Shown here piece after piece: positions 19,623 through 28,894 of a stretch of 64,000 bases of DNA. Source of the DNA: Variovorax sp. dw_308. GTDB lineage: Bacteria > Pseudomonadota > Gammaproteobacteria > Burkholderiales > Burkholderiaceae_C. Numbering within the stretch: the stretch's first letter is position 1; each line of letters begins with the position of its first letter. Under the pieces are notes generated by a model. That model was not told the origin of the DNA, searched no databases, and worked only from the letters and a program-made list of their open reading frames with translations. The stretch lies in assembly GCF_019207085.1 (NCBI RefSeq), contig NZ_JAATOM010000027.1:17129-81128 (forward strand), read 5' to 3'. The position numbers and the translations under genes are program-made.

Positions 19623-20189
19623 CTAACGCGCCTGCCGCAGCGCCTGGTAAGGATTCAGCGCCTCCCCCTTCCACCACTGCTTCTGCGGCCCCAGCAGGAA
19701 CACGGCGAAGTGAAGATGGGGCGCATCCGGCGGCGCGTTGCCGGTCGTGCCCACGTAGCCGATGAGATCGCCACGCCGCAAGGGCTTGCCTTCCTGCAGC
19801 CCGTCGGCGTAGCGGTCCAGGTGCGCGTAGTAGTAGGCCAGCCTTCCGCTGGGGTCGAACTGGTAGACCGTGAGGCCCCCGGCCTTGCTGGTGAACAACT
19901 TCACCAGCGGCCCGTCGTCCACGGCGACGACGCGGGTGCCGCGCGGCGCCGGGATATCAAGCGCCTCATGTCGGTGGCCGGGACGGCCGTCGCCGAAGGT
20001 GTCTCTCAACTTGTCCGCGTCGATCCCCTCGACCGGAAAGCGCAATGGATGCGCGGACAGCAGCGCAAGCGCATCGGTGGATGGCGACGCCGGCGCCGTC
20101 ATGGCCGGGGGTGGGGGCGCGGCGACCTGCGCCAGCGCCCCCGCCGACATCACGCACCACAATGCAGCCACCCATCCAACGCGCGGCAT
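19623..20189 (-). CDS. M23 family (LytM) peptidase
   Basis: The 188-residue exported protein has a signal peptide (ends near GALAQ) and a C-terminal LytM domain with the zinc motifs HxxxD (HEALD) and HxH (HLHF), plus YYAHLD and GDLIGYVGTTG. Such enzymes cleave peptidoglycan cross-links. All metal ligands appear present, so it may be active. ATG at 20189 follows AGAAGGA. It is 10 bp downstream of an L,D-transpeptidase gene, which fits a small cell-wall operon. Confidence 0.88.
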   Translation of the reverse strand: MPRVGWVAALWCVMSAGALAQVAAPPPPAMTAPASPSTDALALLSAHPLRFPVEGIDADKLRDTFGDGRPGHRHEALDIPAPRGTRVVAVDDGPLVKLFTSKAGGLTVYQFDPSGRLAYYYAHLDRYADGLQEGKPLRRGDLIGYVGTTGNAPPDAPHLHFAVFLLGPQKQWWKGEALNPYQALRQAR

Positions 20190-20199
20190 CACATCCTTC

Positions 20200-21234
20200 T
20201 CATGCCCTGACCTCGACCGCGAAGCCGGCCTTGGCGAGCCGGGCGACGCGCGCCGCATCCCAGTTGGTCAGGTGGATGCAGCCGTTCGTTTCCTCGTGTC
20301 CCACCCGCTCTGGCGCTGGCGTGCCGTGGATGCCCCAATGTGGCTTCGACAGACCCATCCAGACGTTGCCGACCGGGTTGTTGGGCCCGGCAGCCACGTC
20401 GACCTTCTTCGCATCCGCGGGCGCATTCTTGAGGATGGAAGGGTCGTAGGTGAAGGTCGGGTTCTCGACCTCGTTGGTGATCTTCATCTTGCCGAGCGGT
20501 AGCGGATCCAGCGGCCCGCCGATGCTGATCGGGAAGCCAGCCAGCGGTCTTCCGTCGCGGTCCAGCACGAAGAGCATGTGCTCGCCCTTGTCGATCTCGA
20601 TCGAGCGTGCCGCCTTGACGATGCCGGCATCCGCCGCGCCGGTGACGTTGGCCGCGATGACTTCATCGCCCGCCTGGAAGCGCGCGCCCCGATTGAGCTC
20701 GACCAGGGAACGCGGCGACATGTGATGCTTCTCCGCGAGCGCCTCCTGCAGGTTCTCGTAGTCCAGCGACTTCAGTTTTGCGCGCTCGGACATGTCCTGG
20801 GGTATGGACGTGAATGGACCTGCCGCGTCGTTCGCGGTGATGGCGTAGGTCGCGAACGGCGGCGCAGCGTCCGCGTTCAGGGCGGCCCATGTGGGTCCAT
20901 CGATCTTGCCGCTGACGGCGAGCCCGCTGGACTTCTGGTAGGCCGCCACCACACGCCGCATGTTGGCGCCGAAGCCGCCATCGATCTCGCCCGGCGAGAA
21001 CCATGCGCGATCCAGCAGGATCTGCGCGCGCATGACCGCGGCGCCGCGCGCGCCTTGGGCCAGCGTGGGCGTGTCGTGGGCAGCGTTGAGCTTGTCGATG
21101 GTCACCGTGTCATCGACGACGTCCTGCTTCTTCGTGCCAGCGGGCGGCCGGTGCGCAGCGAGCGCCACCCAGGGCGAGGCGCCAAAGGCAAGGCCAGTGA
21201 CAGTCATCAGGAAAGTTCGGCGTGCTGAGGTCAT
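20200..21234 (-). CDS. L,D-transpeptidase (YkuD) with peptidoglycan-binding domain
   Basis: The 344-residue protein has a signal with an ARRTFLM twin-arginine-like motif, a peptidoglycan-binding domain (about 65-130: ARGAAVMRAQILLD, DGGFGANMRRVVAAYQ), a LysM-like middle region (YENLQEALAEKHHMSPRSL), and a C-terminal YkuD domain with WGIHGTPAPE and catalytic ETNGCIHL. The SxGCxR box is modified to TNGCIH, so the usual Arg is His. It would form 3-3 cross-links or attach proteins to the wall in the periplasm. Start 21234 (MTSARR) is chosen for the signal peptide. It is likely co-transcribed with the M23 peptidase. Confidence 0.87.
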   Translation of the reverse strand: MTSARRTFLMTVTGLAFGASPWVALAAHRPPAGTKKQDVVDDTVTIDKLNAAHDTPTLAQGARGAAVMRAQILLDRAWFSPGEIDGGFGANMRRVVAAYQKSSGLAVSGKIDGPTWAALNADAAPPFATYAITANDAAGPFTSIPQDMSERAKLKSLDYENLQEALAEKHHMSPRSLVELNRGARFQAGDEVIAANVTGAADAGIVKAARSIEIDKGEHMLFVLDRDGRPLAGFPISIGGPLDPLPLGKMKITNEVENPTFTYDPSILKNAPADAKKVDVAAGPNNPVGNVWMGLSKPHWGIHGTPAPERVGHEETNGCIHLTNWDAARVARLAKAGFAVEVRA

Positions 21235-21351
21235 TTGGGACTCGGTCAAGTGGGGACGCGCCATCCTTCGTCCCGACCGTGCCGGTGCCTGTAGTCGCAG
21301 GCAGACAAAGCGCCTCGGCACAACGCGCGTCCACCGCGCGCCTCCTCTTCC

Positions 21352-22371
21352 TCACTGCCGGAACTGCTTCGACGCAAAGGTCCACGCCATGCGCGAGGCA
21401 TCCGGCCCCTTGTCGTCGCTGAAGAACTCCTTGGCGGCGCCACCGCTCCATGCGTGGCCCAGCCGCGCGATCTCCACCAGGGTGGCGATGGTGCTGCCCT
21501 TGCGCTTGTAGTCGGTCACGGTCGCCGGATAGCGGCTGCCTCGCTGCACGCTGCGGGTGGCCGTGGCACGCGCGCCGGCAGCCGAGGCCCAGGCCTGCAC
21601 CGCTGCGTGGCCGTTGTTTGGCGAAACCACACGGTCCAGCCCGCCATGAATCACCATGAGCGGCGGCCAGGAGGTCACCACCGCCAACGGCCGGGCCGCC
21701 AGCGACTTGGTATGCCGCAGTCCGTGCATCGCGCCCACCGCCGACATCGTCGAGTGCGCGGTGCCGGGCGGAATGCCGGAATGCATGACGACCGCCTTGA
21801 ACCGGTCCGGATGCCTGCTGACCAGCAGCGCGGCCATGCTGGCGCCCGCCGACAGGCCGACCGCCGCCACGCGCGCGCGGTCGCCTCCGTAGAGCAGGGT
21901 CACCTGGTCGATGGCGCTCATGATGAGCGCGGCCTCCCCGTACGCGCGGCCGCCCGTGGTGTCGTACCAGTTCCAGCAGCCCTGCGGATTGGAGACGCGG
22001 TCCTGCTCCGGGTAGAGCACCATGAAGCGCTCGCGCGCCGCGATGACGTTCATGCGGGTGCTGTTGGCAAAGGTCCTGGCGTCCTGGCTGCAGCCGTGCA
22101 GCATGACCATCAAGGGCAGGCGCTCGCCCACCTTGACGCCGGGCGGGCGGAACAGCCGGTAGCGGCGCATGCCGGTCGCGCCCATCGCCACGCCCTGCAG
22201 CCATTGGCCCGCGCCCGCCGGCGGCTTGCGCTTCTTGATCGTCTGCTTCACCGTCTGCTTGACCACCGACGCCATGGCCGACTGGCCCACGCGCATGCCC
22301 TGCCGGGTCATCGACGCGATGCTGCGCTGGAAGATCGCACCCCATGACGGGGCCTTGTATCGCCTTGCCAT
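21352..22371 (-). CDS. PHB depolymerase family esterase
   Basis: The 339-residue protein is an alpha/beta hydrolase of the short-chain PHB depolymerase (Esterase_phd) family. It has the oxyanion segment MLHGCSQDA, the lipase box GLSAGASM (nucleophile Ser), an Asp candidate in HGGLDRVV, and catalytic His in RLGHAWSGG. The N terminus (about 1-65) is basic and helical without a signal peptide, so an intracellular or granule-associated role is likelier than secretion. It follows a small phasin-like gene by 8 bp, which supports work on polyhydroxyalkanoate. Confidence 0.85.
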   Translation of the reverse strand: MARRYKAPSWGAIFQRSIASMTRQGMRVGQSAMASVVKQTVKQTIKKRKPPAGAGQWLQGVAMGATGMRRYRLFRPPGVKVGERLPLMVMLHGCSQDARTFANSTRMNVIAARERFMVLYPEQDRVSNPQGCWNWYDTTGGRAYGEAALIMSAIDQVTLLYGGDRARVAAVGLSAGASMAALLVSRHPDRFKAVVMHSGIPPGTAHSTMSAVGAMHGLRHTKSLAARPLAVVTSWPPLMVIHGGLDRVVSPNNGHAAVQAWASAAGARATATRSVQRGSRYPATVTDYKRKGSTIATLVEIARLGHAWSGGAAKEFFSDDKGPDASRMAWTFASKQFRQ

Positions 22372-22379
22372 GCCCGCGT

Positions 22380-22592
22380 TCAGCGACGCGACTTCCTCTT
22401 CGTCGTGGCCGGTTTCGCCGGCGACTTGCCGCTCCAGAAGTCGAGCACCTGTCGCGCGACTTCCGCCTGCGCCGTCGCCACGTTGCGCTTGGCCGCCGCG
22501 GTGGCCTGGCCCCTCGCAGATCCGGCCGTTCGATTCGCGGCGCTGAGCCACATGCTCATGAACGGATTCTTCGTCGTCCAGGGATTGCGCAT
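22380..22592 (-). CDS. Small phasin-like protein upstream of PHB depolymerase
   Basis: The 70-residue basic protein starts MRNPWTTKNPFMSMWL, has an amphipathic Ala-rich helix in the middle (about 20-50) and a Lys/Arg-rich tail. Size, composition and position 8 bp before the PHB depolymerase suggest a granule-associated or depolymerase-partner protein. I do not recognise a named family. ATG at 22592 has AGAAAGA upstream. Confidence 0.65.
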   Translation of the reverse strand: MRNPWTTKNPFMSMWLSAANRTAGSARGQATAAAKRNVATAQAEVARQVLDFWSGKSPAKPATTKRKSRR

Positions 22593-22824
22593 TGGATGTC
22601 TTTCTAGGGCCGGGATGGCCGAAGCACGCAGCATGAAATCCCGCCGCGGCCGCACAGGCGATGTTTAAGCGCGACACCGTGTCGGCTCGTTCTTACGCCA
22701 TAGGTTTTCATGTCCGCCGCCCAATTGAAATTGATCGTATCGGTGTGCGTTTTGGCCGCCTGGAATCGCGCGGCGCGGTGCTACAACCCACAGTGCATGC
22801 CGCCTCCCTAGCCCTCCGATCACC

Positions 22825-25257
22825 ATGAAACCCCACTGCACGACGCATCCGTTTCTCACCGGCGGCGGGGACGCAGCGCGATTGATCGCGGAATTCGACT
22901 GGGGGCGCACCAGCGCGGGGTCGATCGGCACCTGGTCGCAGACGCTCAAGGCGTCGGTATCGATGATGCTGCAGTCGTCCGTGCCCATCGCCCTGCTCTG
23001 GGGAACGGAGGGCGTGATGATCTACAACGACGGCTATGCCGTCTTCGCGGCCGCACGGCACCCGCAATTGCTCGGCATGAATGTGCGCGACGGTTGGCCG
23101 GAGGTGTTCGACTTCGCCGATAACCTCATGAAGGTCTGCCTGGCGGGCGGCACGCTCAGCTACCGTGACCAGGAGCTGACGCTCAACCGGACGGGCTGCG
23201 CCGAGCAGGTATGGATGAACCTCGATTACTCGCCGCTGCGCGACGAGTTCGGCCAGCCGGCGGGCGTGATGGCCATCGTGCTCGAGACCACGGCCAAGGT
23301 GCGCGCCGAGCAAGCGGTGCGCGTGCGCGACGCACGCTTCCAGACCGTCGCCGAGGCCATGCCCAATCACGTCTGGGCCGCCCCGCCCGATGGATCGGTC
23401 GACTGGTTCAATCACAACGTCTCGACCTACACCGGCCTGCCGTTGCAGCAGCTTGTTTGCGAGGGGTGGGCGAACATCGTGCATCCCGAGGATCTCGCCG
23501 ATGTCACCCAGCGATGGCAAAGCGCGCTGGCCGAGGGCAGTGCCTACGAGGCAGAAGCCCGGCTGCGCCGGGCCGATGGGGCCTACCGCTGGCACATCGC
23601 GCGCGCCGTACCCCTGCACGACGAGGCCGGCGCGATCATCCACTGGGTCGGCACCAACACCGACATCGAGGACCAGAAGGCCGCTGCGCTGGTGCTGGCC
23701 AACATGAACCAGATGCTCGAGGAGCAGGTGGCCGAGCGCACCGCGGACCGCGACCGCATGTGGCGCCTGTCGATGGACGTCATGGTGGTCGCCGACTTCG
23801 ATGCGCGGATCCTTTCCGTGAACCCGGCGTGGACGCGGCTGCTCGGATGGTCGCAGACCGAACTCGTCGGCCACAACTTCCTCGACCTCGTGCATCCCGA
23901 TGACCGCAGCGCCACGCTGGCGGAACTCGCCCGGCTGGCCGACGGCGCCGCGACCTTCCGCTTCGAGAACCGTTACCGCCGCAAGGACGGCAGCTACTGC
24001 CCGTTCATGTGGACCGCCGTGCCGGACGAGCGCTTCATCCACGCCGTGGCCCGCGACATGACCACAGACCACGAGGCCGCGGAAGCCCTCAAGCGCACCC
24101 AGGCCGCGCTGTACCAGTCGCAGAAGATGGAGAGCGTCGGCCAGCTCACCGGCGGCGTGGCGCACGATTTCAACAACCTGCTGCAGGTGATCTCGGGCAA
24201 CCTGCAGTTGCTCTTGCGCACCGTGGGCGCCGAAGGTTCCGCCGCGCGGTATGTGACGAATGCGATCGCCGCCACGCAGCGCGGCGCGCGGCTGTCGAAC
24301 CAGTTGCTCGCGTTCGCGCGGCGCCAGCCGCTGGACCCGAAGGTGGTGAATGTCGGCCGCGTGATCGCGGGCATGGAGGACATGCTGCGCAGCACGATCG
24401 GCGATGCGATCGAGATCAGGACGGTGGTCTCCGGCGGGCTATGGAACAGCTTCGTGGACGCGGCCCAGGTCGAGAACGCACTGCTCAACCTGGCGCTCAA
24501 CGCGCGCGATGCCATGGAGGGCTCGGGGCGTCTCACCATCGAAGTCGGCAATGCCTCGCTCGACAAACGCTACACGCGCGACTACCCGGACGTGGTCGCG
24601 GGGCAGTTCGTGCTGCTGGCGGTGACCGACACCGGCAGCGGCATGACACCGGAGATCGCCGCCAGGGTGTTCGAGCCCTTCTTCTCGACCAAGGCCGAGG
24701 GCAAGGGCACGGGCCTGGGACTGTCGATGGTCTACGGCTTCGTGCGGCAATCGGGCGGCCACGTGAAGCTCTACAGCGAGCCGGGGCATGGCACGACCGT
24801 CAAGATCTACCTGCCGCGCGCCGCCGGGGACGTGTCGACGGTGGCAGAGGAGGTGGACGTACTCGATGGTGGCAGCGAGACCGTGCTGGTGGCGGAGGAT
24901 GATGACGCAGTGCGCGCCACGGTCGTCGAGTTGCTTGGTCACCTGGGCTACGAAGTGCTGGAGGCGCGCGACGCGGCTGCGGCGCTGGCCATCCTTAAGA
25001 ACGGTGCGCAGGTCGACCTGTTGTTCACCGACGTGGTCATGCCGGGCAAGCTGCGCGGCCCCGAACTCGCACGCAAGGCCCGACAGTTGCAACCCGGGAT
25101 CGCCGTGCTCTTCACATCGGGGTACACGCAGAACGCCATCGTGCACGGCGGGCGGCTGGACAGCGGGGTGGAACTGCTTGGCAAGCCCTATACGCACGAT
25201 GCGCTGGCGAAACGGATTCGGCGCGTCCTCGCGGACAAGGCGCGCCGACTGCGCTGA
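22825..25257 (+). CDS. Hybrid PAS sensor histidine kinase
   Basis: The 810-residue cytoplasmic protein has an N-terminal PAS/GAF-like region (about 20-160), two clear PAS domains with PAC motifs (about 165-295 and 310-420), a HisKA domain with GGVAHDFNNLL (phospho-His about 446), a HATPase_c domain with N-box ALLNLALNARDAM, G1 DTGSGM and G2 GTGLGLSM, and a receiver domain with phospho-acceptor Asp in LLFTDVVMPG (about 736). No transmembrane segment is seen. No response regulator with an output domain is adjacent, so its target is unknown. It diverges from the PHB gene pair. Confidence 0.92.
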   Translation: MKPHCTTHPFLTGGGDAARLIAEFDWGRTSAGSIGTWSQTLKASVSMMLQSSVPIALLWGTEGVMIYNDGYAVFAAARHPQLLGMNVRDGWPEVFDFADNLMKVCLAGGTLSYRDQELTLNRTGCAEQVWMNLDYSPLRDEFGQPAGVMAIVLETTAKVRAEQAVRVRDARFQTVAEAMPNHVWAAPPDGSVDWFNHNVSTYTGLPLQQLVCEGWANIVHPEDLADVTQRWQSALAEGSAYEAEARLRRADGAYRWHIARAVPLHDEAGAIIHWVGTNTDIEDQKAAALVLANMNQMLEEQVAERTADRDRMWRLSMDVMVVADFDARILSVNPAWTRLLGWSQTELVGHNFLDLVHPDDRSATLAELARLADGAATFRFENRYRRKDGSYCPFMWTAVPDERFIHAVARDMTTDHEAAEALKRTQAALYQSQKMESVGQLTGGVAHDFNNLLQVISGNLQLLLRTVGAEGSAARYVTNAIAATQRGARLSNQLLAFARRQPLDPKVVNVGRVIAGMEDMLRSTIGDAIEIRTVVSGGLWNSFVDAAQVENALLNLALNARDAMEGSGRLTIEVGNASLDKRYTRDYPDVVAGQFVLLAVTDTGSGMTPEIAARVFEPFFSTKAEGKGTGLGLSMVYGFVRQSGGHVKLYSEPGHGTTVKIYLPRAAGDVSTVAEEVDVLDGGSETVLVAEDDDAVRATVVELLGHLGYEVLEARDAAAALAILKNGAQVDLLFTDVVMPGKLRGPELARKARQLQPGIAVLFTSGYTQNAIVHGGRLDSGVELLGKPYTHDALAKRIRRVLADKARRLR

Positions 25258-25268
25258 GTGCGCAAGGG

Positions 25269-25649
25269 TCAATATCTGCGCGGACGCATCGCGACCAGCA
25301 GGGCCATCAGCGCGGCGCCGCCCGCCATTGCATAGCCCACCGAGCGCATGGGCTCATCGGCGATGTACCGGGCGCTCCTGGACTTCAGGTCGATCGCACG
25401 GCCCTTGAGTTCATTCAGCTTGTCACCGGCGGCAGTCGCCGCGTTCTTCGCGTAGACCCGTCCGGTGGCCGCGGCATCCGACGCGATGTCCCCGGCGTCA
25501 CTCGCAGCAACCCTGGCGACGTTGGCGGCATGCTGTCCCGTGGTCCGGGCTTCGGCCGCGACATTCCATGCGGCAATCTTGGCGTCATGGCTGGCGCGGC
25601 GGGCGTCCTCGACCAATTCAGCCGGCGTCTTCGTTTGCAATTCATCCAT
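25269..25649 (-). CDS. DUF883/ElaB-like membrane-anchored protein
   Basis: The 126-residue protein has a long Ala-rich amphipathic helical region (about 10-95) and a single C-terminal transmembrane helix (about 105-122) ending in MRPRRY. This is the layout of DUF883/ElaB/YqjD proteins, which are inner-membrane, C-tail-anchored and in enterobacteria linked to ribosome association in stationary phase. ATG at 25649 follows AAGGAG. It is convergent with the hybrid kinase, 11 bp apart. Confidence 0.8.
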   Translation of the reverse strand: MDELQTKTPAELVEDARRASHDAKIAAWNVAAEARTTGQHAANVARVAASDAGDIASDAAATGRVYAKNAATAAGDKLNELKGRAIDLKSRSARYIADEPMRSVGYAMAGGAALMALLVAMRPRRY

Positions 25650-25781
25650 CTGGCAACTCCTTGTACTTCGGAACGGCAACATGCCGTATCGATGAAAGGA
25701 GTCTTGGGACCATAACGTATCCGCCATGTGGGCACAGGGGCGCAACCCGCGTAGGTCCAGTCTCGCAAGCGAGCGGGCGAG

Positions 25782-25788
25782 CTACGCG
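25782..25788. terminator. Right arm of a stem-loop downstream of ssuF
   Basis: CTACGCG here pairs with CGCGTAG at 25748-25754. Between them CTCGC-AA-GCGAG forms a smaller hairpin. It lies just after the ssuF stop on the minus strand and could end the ssu transcript, although no U-run follows. Confidence 0.35.
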
Positions 25789-25800
25789 AGCGCGAGCTTG

Positions 25801-26016
25801 CTAAAGCTTCGCGATCGACACTTCGGTCGACTTCACCAGAGCGACCACGTCGGAGCCGGGCCGCAGTTGCAGCTCGTCGACCGAGCGGGTGGTGATGACC
25901 GAGGTGACCACGCCCCAGGCGGTCTCGACATCGACTTCGGAGACAACGTCGCCGCGGATGATTTCCTTCACCTTGCCCTTGAACTGGTTGCGAACGTTGA
26001 TGGCCTGGATGGACAT
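25801..26016 (-). CDS. ssuF: Molbindin SsuF, last gene of ssu operon
   Basis: The 71-residue protein is a single TOBE/Mop domain (MSIQAINVRNQFKGKV, EVDVETAWGVVTSVIT, EVSIAKL). In Pseudomonas putida the ssuEADCBF operon ends in a molbindin-like gene, ssuF, needed for sulfonate use; position and family match here. ATG at 26016 follows AGGAG, 31 bp after ssuB. Its precise role in desulfonation is not established. It is distinct from the molbindin at 15520. Confidence 0.85.
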   Translation of the reverse strand: MSIQAINVRNQFKGKVKEIIRGDVVSEVDVETAWGVVTSVITTRSVDELQLRPGSDVVALVKSTEVSIAKL

Positions 26017-26047
26017 GAGATGACTCCTGTGGGTTGAAAAAGAAACT

Positions 26048-26860
26048 TCAGAGCGCCCAGCGCAGGGCGTGGGCGGGACCGTCGGCCCAGTGCGGGTCGT
26101 TGCGGGCGGGTTCGGCGTCGGGCTTCTGCAGCACACGGTCGAGGATGCGTTTCTCGATCGCGGCAAAGGCCGGGTCGCCCTGCGAGCGCGGGCGGGCCAG
26201 CGCGATGTTCTCGTCGAGCGCGATGCGGCCGTCCTCGATGAGGATCACGCGGTCGGCCAGCGCCACGGCTTCCTGCACGTCGTGCGTCACCAGCAGCGCG
26301 GTGAAGCGATGGCGCAGCCACAGGTCCTCGATGAGGCGGTGCATCTCGATGCGGGTCAACGCATCCAGCGCACCCAGCGGTTCGTCCAGCAGCAACAGCC
26401 GCGGGCGGTGCACCAGCGCGCGCGCCAGCGACACGCGTTGCCGCTGCCCGCCCGACAGGCGCGCCGGCCATTCGTTCTCGCGGTCGGCCAGTCCGACCTG
26501 CGCCAGCACTTCCTTGCCGCGCCCCCTGGCCTGCGCCGGCAGGCCCAGCGTGACGTTGTCGAGCACGCGCCGCCAAGGCAGCAGCCGCGCCTCCTGGAAC
26601 ATGATCCGCGTGTCGTCGTGCAGCCCGTCGATGGCCTTTCCATCCGTGTAGAGCGCGCCCTCGCTGGCCGCTTCCAGGCCGGCCACAAGCCGCAGCAAGG
26701 TGCTCTTGCCGCACCCGCTGCGCCCCACGATGGCGACGAACTGCCCCGGCTCGACGACAAGCCGCGTGTTGCGCAGGACCTCGCGCTGGCCGTAGCGCTT
26801 GTGAAGGCCGCGCGCTTCCAGCTTGACGCCGCCTTCGTTGGAAATCGTTTGATCGGTCAT
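26048..26860 (-). CDS. ssuB: Aliphatic sulfonate ABC transporter ATP-binding protein
   Basis: The 270-residue ABC ATPase has Walker A GRSGCGKST, Q-loop MFQEARLLPW, signature LSGGQRQR, Walker B LLLLDEP and switch His in LVTHD. The FQEARLLPW stretch and neighbours are typical of the nitrate/sulfonate/taurine (SsuB/TauB) subfamily. It would energise uptake of alkanesulfonates with SsuC and SsuA. It follows ssuC by 10 bp in ssuEADCBF. Confidence 0.93.
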   Translation of the reverse strand: MTDQTISNEGGVKLEARGLHKRYGQREVLRNTRLVVEPGQFVAIVGRSGCGKSTLLRLVAGLEAASEGALYTDGKAIDGLHDDTRIMFQEARLLPWRRVLDNVTLGLPAQARGRGKEVLAQVGLADRENEWPARLSGGQRQRVSLARALVHRPRLLLLDEPLGALDALTRIEMHRLIEDLWLRHRFTALLVTHDVQEAVALADRVILIEDGRIALDENIALARPRSQGDPAFAAIEKRILDRVLQKPDAEPARNDPHWADGPAHALRWAL

Positions 26861-26870
26861 TGAGCTTCTT

Positions 26871-27710
26871 TCAGGTGGTCTTCTTTTGATAGCCCGGGTG
26901 CCAACGCAGCCACCATTGCTCCAGGCCGCGGGCGAACAGATCCGCCAGCTTCCCCAGCAACGCGTACAGCAGGATCCCCACCAGCACAATGTCCGTCTGC
27001 AGGAACTCCCGCGCATTCATCGTCAGGTAGCCGATGCCGGCCTGCGCCGAGATGGTCTCGGCCACGATCAGGATCACCCACATGAGCCCGAGCGAGAAGC
27101 GCAGGCCCACCAGGATCGACGACAGCGCACCCGGCAGGATCACCTCGCGATAGAGCTGCCACCGGCTGAGGCCGTAGGTGCGCCCCATCTCGATCAACTG
27201 CGGGTCGACATTGCGAATCCCGTGGAAGGTGTTCAGGTAGATCGGAAAGAACACCGACACGCTGATGAGGAACAGCTTGGCCGACTCGTCGATGCCGAAC
27301 CACAGGATCACCAGCGGGATCAGCGCCAGCGCCGGGATGTTGCGCACCATCTGGATGGTCGAGTCGAGCAGCGTCTCGAAGAACTTCACCGAGCCGGTCA
27401 GCAGGCCCAGTGCGAGCCCGAGTCCACCGCCGATGGCCAGCCCCGCGAGCGCCCTGCCCGCACTCACTTTCACATGCGTCCACAGCTCGCCCGACAGCGC
27501 CAGCGTCCACGCGGCCTTCACCACGTCGATGGGGGCCGGCAGCACGCGCGTCGACAGCCAGCCCAGCGAAGAGGCGATCTGCCACACGACGACCAGCGTG
27601 ATGGGCACCAGCCACGGCACCAGCCGCGTTCCCACGCCCAGCGCAAAGGCCTTGGCGGCGCCGGATGGAGGTGAGGAATCGACGGGCAAGGTTTGCACTT
27701 GTTCAGTCAT
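26871..27710 (-). CDS. ssuC: Aliphatic sulfonate ABC transporter permease
   Basis: The 279-residue inner-membrane protein has about six hydrophobic segments and the BPD_transp_1 EAA loop (EMGRTYGLSRWQLYREVILPGALSSILVGLR). It is a typical SsuC. ATG at 27710 lies 14 bp after the ssuD stop. It works with SsuB and SsuA to import sulfonates as a sulfur source. Confidence 0.92.
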   Translation of the reverse strand: MTEQVQTLPVDSSPPSGAAKAFALGVGTRLVPWLVPITLVVVWQIASSLGWLSTRVLPAPIDVVKAAWTLALSGELWTHVKVSAGRALAGLAIGGGLGLALGLLTGSVKFFETLLDSTIQMVRNIPALALIPLVILWFGIDESAKLFLISVSVFFPIYLNTFHGIRNVDPQLIEMGRTYGLSRWQLYREVILPGALSSILVGLRFSLGLMWVILIVAETISAQAGIGYLTMNAREFLQTDIVLVGILLYALLGKLADLFARGLEQWWLRWHPGYQKKTT

Positions 27711-27724
27711 GAATGCTTTTGCTT

Positions 27725-28894
27725 TCAGCTCTGCGAATGAAGGCGCGACGGCGCATCGAGATTGGCCACCACCTCGCCGAACGGTCCGCCCAGCGGCCCG
27801 CCACGCAACTGCTGCCTGACGCGCTTCGACAGCAGCGGGAACACCAGTTCGGCGAACCGGTAGGCTTCCTCCAGGTGCGGATAGCCCGAGAGGATGAAGT
27901 TGTCGAGCCCGAGCGCCGCGTATTCCTCGATGCGCGCGGCCACCGTCTTCGCATCGCCGACCAGCGCCGTGCCCGCCCCACCGCGCACCAGCCCCACGCC
28001 GGCCCACAGGTTGGGCGACACCTCCAGGTCGGCGCGCGAGCGCTTCTTGCCCCCGGCATGCAGCGCGGCCATGCGGCGCTGCCCTTCGGAATCCATGCGC
28101 GCGAAGGCGGCTTGCGCGCGGATCACGGTGTCGTCGTCGACGCGGCTGATCAGCTCTTCGGCGGCGCGCCATGCGGCGTCCTCGGTCTCGCGCACGATCA
28201 CGTGGAGGCGGATGCCGAATTGCACCGTGCGTCCCCGGCGCGCGGCACGCGCCCGCACATCAGCCACCTTCTTCGCGACCTCGGCCGGCGGCTCGCCCCA
28301 GGTCAGGTAGGTGTCGACCTGCTCGGCCGCCAGCTCATGCGCCGCCTCCGAGGAACCGCCGAAATATACCGGCGGATACGGCGCCTGTACCGGCGGATAA
28401 AGCAGCTTCGCGCCCTTCACGCTCAGGTGCTTGCCCTCGTAGTCGAAGGCCTGGCCGTCGTGACTGCGCGCCAGGATCTCGCGCCAGATGCGGATGAACT
28501 CGGCCGACTGCTCGTAGCGCGCCGCATGGTCGAGGAACACGCCATCGCCTTCGAGCTCGGCCTGGTCGCCGCCGGTGACCAGGTTCACCAGCAAGCGGCC
28601 GCCGGAGAGCCGGTCGAAGGTCGCGGCCATGCGCGCGGCCAGGCCCGGCTGATGAAGTCCGGGCCGCACCGCCACCAGGAACTTGAGCTTGCGCGTGGCG
28701 CCGATCAAGCTGGACGCGATCACCCATGGGTCTTCGCAGGAGCGGCCTGTCGGTATCAGCACGCCCTCGTAGCCGAGCTGGTCGGCGGCACCGGCGATCT
28801 GCTGCAGGTAAGGCAGGTCGACCTGCCGCGCGCCTTCGGTGCTGCCGAGATAGCGGCTGTCGCCATGGGTGGGGAGGAACCAGAAAATGTTCAT
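27725..28894 (-). CDS. ssuD: FMNH2-dependent alkanesulfonate monooxygenase
   Basis: The 389-residue protein is a flavin-dependent luciferase-family enzyme that splits alkanesulfonates to aldehyde and sulfite using FMNH2 from SsuE. Family hallmarks are MNIFWFLPTHGDSRYLG, FDRLSGGRLLVNLVTGG, YPPVYFGGSSEAA, and the active-site region around SPNLWAGVGLVRGGAG. Its ATG overlaps the ssuA stop as ATGA (28891-28894), so the two are translationally coupled. The sulfite made would feed CysI. Confidence 0.94.
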   Translation of the reverse strand: MNIFWFLPTHGDSRYLGSTEGARQVDLPYLQQIAGAADQLGYEGVLIPTGRSCEDPWVIASSLIGATRKLKFLVAVRPGLHQPGLAARMAATFDRLSGGRLLVNLVTGGDQAELEGDGVFLDHAARYEQSAEFIRIWREILARSHDGQAFDYEGKHLSVKGAKLLYPPVQAPYPPVYFGGSSEAAHELAAEQVDTYLTWGEPPAEVAKKVADVRARAARRGRTVQFGIRLHVIVRETEDAAWRAAEELISRVDDDTVIRAQAAFARMDSEGQRRMAALHAGGKKRSRADLEVSPNLWAGVGLVRGGAGTALVGDAKTVAARIEEYAALGLDNFILSGYPHLEEAYRFAELVFPLLSKRVRQQLRGGPLGGPFGEVVANLDAPSRLHSQS

